Of a stretch of 63,872 nucleotides of DNA, positions 62,184 through 63,872 are shown one piece after another. The notes under the pieces are model-generated. The model did no database searches. It was not told where the DNA came from and saw only the letters and a program-made list of their open reading frames with translations. Origin of the DNA: Apostichopus parvimensis (lineage: Eukaryota; Echinodermata; Holothuroidea; Aspidochirotida; Stichopodidae); assembly GCA_000934455.1 (NCBI GenBank), contig KN884428.1, positions 17,753 through 81,624 of the forward strand. The letters are read 5' to 3'. Made by a program: the position numbers and the translations under genes. The first letter of the stretch is position 1. Every line of letters starts with the position of its first letter.

Positions 62184-62624
62184 AGACCCACAACGGACTG
62201 TATTAAACTATATCACAAGAACAGTTAACAACAGTTAAAATATATAAATGTATTGGTCCTATGTTTTGTGTATCGTCATGACAATGCTTTTATCAATAAC
62301 TCCTTTTCTTTATTTTTTAGTTTAGTGTAAAATTAGACAGAATTTCAAATCCATGCAAATGATTGATTACTATTCACTATGGTTTGTAAATTGCCAACAA
62401 AATGTATCCCCCCCCCCCCTGTTCTCAATGTTTTAGCCTTTGAGTTACATTCGAAAATCAAAAATGACAAAGAGAGACCGTCGTGAGTTTAAATCATAAA
62501 CGAAAAGCCAGTGATTAAGGAAACATGGCGAGACCTTTCAAAGCTTGTGGTTTGCAAAATTCTATCGAAATAAGACCATTATGTCTGTACACCTTTCTGT
62601 TCATTAAATTGATATAGCCTTTAG
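62184..62624 (+). other. 3' flank and probable 3' UTR of gene D
   Basis: Almost identical to 26391-26829 after gene B, including the poly-C run at 62410-62419. No clear AATAAA close to the stop. Confidence 0.5.
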
Positions 62625-63400
62625 TTTTTAAATACGCTTAACCGTAAATTATTTATTGTAGTTATAAAATAAACATTACCCAAACATGTTTTCAAATACA
62701 ACTTACACTAACATGTATTAAAATACGCCTAACCATAAAATGTTTATATATGTTTTTAACTACTGACCCTAACATGGTTATACAGTGGCGTAGGAAAGTA
62801 CTTTTTGAGTGGGGGGGCTGAAGACTGATAGCCGGCCTGGGGGAGGGGTCTTTTTTTGGATTTTTTTCGCATTTCCAGGTGGCCTCAGATGCAATTTGTA
62901 GCAATATAGCACACTTCAACACCCGCTCCATTTTGTAAATAATTTTGCATTTTCACCTGGCCTTAGATGCAATTTGGTGCTCCAAATGAGATTTTTTTTT
63001 CTCATTTGGAAATGACTTGCGGAGCGGGGGGGCGGAATGATACTTCCGCCCCACCACATTTTTCACTGGGGGGCTGGCGCCCCCCCCCCAGCCCCACCGG
63101 TTCCTACGCCCTTGTGGTTATATATGTTTTTAAATACGCCTAAGCCTGATTTATTTATAGTTGAAATAAAATACACCTTGCCCTAACATTTTCTTAAATA
63201 CATCTTACCCTAACATGTTTTAAATACGCCTAACCCTAACATGTTTTTATATATACCTTACCCTAACATGTTTTTGAATACACCTTACCCTAACATTTAT
63301 TTAAGAGACGCCTAACTCTAACATGTATATATATATATGTTTCTATATAAGCCTAACCTTAACATTTTTTTCAAATATCCGTACCTGATCATGTGTTTAG
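62625..63400. repeat. Minisatellite downstream of gene D, interrupted by an hAT element
   Basis: Same 27-30-bp repeat as after gene B, in near-identical order, split at tggttata by the element at 62783-63114. The array resumes with tatgtttttaaatacgcc. Confidence 0.8.
62783..63114. mobile_element. Non-autonomous hAT element (332 bp) in the minisatellite after gene D
   Basis: Ends cagtggcgtaggaa and ttcctacgcccttg are imperfect inverted repeats of hAT type. An 8-bp duplication, tggttata, flanks it (62775-62782 and 63115-63122). Gene B has the intact empty site. The interior is G- and C-tract rich with no transposase. A fragment of the same family sits at 18536. Confidence 0.92.
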
Positions 63401-63872
63401 CCATAACATGTTTTGAGCGAATGTGTTTCAGCATGAAAAAAATACAATTTGTTTCCGCGATTTTTTTTAAACATGTTTATACGTACATAATGCACGTAAC
63501 TCGGATCTCGCCTTCATTTTAACTAATGCGATAGCTATACATCCCTGTTGGTGAGAATCTACAATTACATCCGTCCAGCATAAAAATGAATCCCAAATTA
63601 TAATACTGTACCGCGTACATAAACTCAGGTTTAATGAACGACGTACATATAATTTCAAAGAAGGCGCTGTGTGATTCTGATTTCTTTCGACTCGGGGCAT
63701 TTGGGGGGATTTTGGGACGGGCGTTCTGGGCTCTGGTGAGGTGGTCTAATTTTTACTCGACTGAATGCCAGAAAGAAAGCCCCGACTGAGATTTACACCA
63801 GATATCATGTTATCCCTCAATAAAGAGTAATATTTTTAACTGAGAATTTGTAAACTAAGATATAACGTTAAA
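63401..63872. other. Duplicated module M1, copy 4 (cut by window end)
   Basis: Nearly identical to about 27290-27750 after gene B up to the last base of the window, so the duplicated block continues to the right. Confidence 0.65.

Overview
This is an animal nuclear window: AT-rich, intron-rich, with GT-AG exons and decayed transposons and no prokaryotic gene organisation. The gene content (secreted fibrinogen-related proteins, FReD family), echinoderm-like taggcctac-type motifs and the CR1/L2-type and hAT relics suggest a marine deuterostome. A sea cucumber or another echinoderm is my best guess, but this is inference and not proven.

The window is a tandem array of plus-strand genes for one secreted multidomain protein: signal peptide, short linker, a C-terminally truncated fibrinogen-related domain (FReD1), a TIL cysteine-rich module, a short TIL-associated segment, an EGF-like module, and a full-length FReD2. 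Each gene has eight coding exons with strictly conserved sizes and phases (about 81, 46, 167, 265, 236, 312 or 321, 265 and 256-278 nt). Four copies are present: A (exons 2-8 at 1075-7685; exon 1 lies left of the window), B (18041-26390), C (33302-45241) and D (52153-62183). B and D are intact, 549 aa each. A is intact over the visible exons. C is disabled by a stop in exon 4 and a 4-bp deletion in exon 8. Two gutted copies, psi1 (about 13.1-16.5 kb) and psi2 (about 47.85-50.67 kb), keep relics of exons 3, 7 and 8, and their exon 7 is interrupted by a CR1/L2-type LINE fragment.

Layout: [gene A][27-bp-type minisatellite][module M1 with a 67-aa ORF][psi1][module M2 and promoter][gene B][minisatellite][M1] then a unique stretch at 29.3-33.3 kb, then the same order again: [gene C][minisatellite][M1 with the 67-aa ORF][psi2][M2 and promoter][gene D][minisatellite][M1, cut by the window end]. 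This is a tandem duplication of a two-gene block with a period near 35.5-35.8 kb. A pairs with C and B with D. Insertions present in only one of two paired sites (a 316-bp hAT element by A, a 332-bp hAT element by D, a 2040-bp TTAA-flanked element in C, a foldback element in psi1) most likely postdate the block duplication.

The proteins are probably secreted recognition or matrix proteins. The most interesting signals are the unusual FReD-TIL-EGF-FReD architecture; cysteine changes between the A/C and B/D classes, including simultaneous loss of both partners of one TIL disulfide; absence of the usual C-terminal cysteine pair of the FReD ligand pocket; an exon 4 to exon 8 junction that is phase-compatible and would give a compact single-FReD protein; and unrelated signal-peptide exons in C and in B/D. 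Function is inferred from domain families only.
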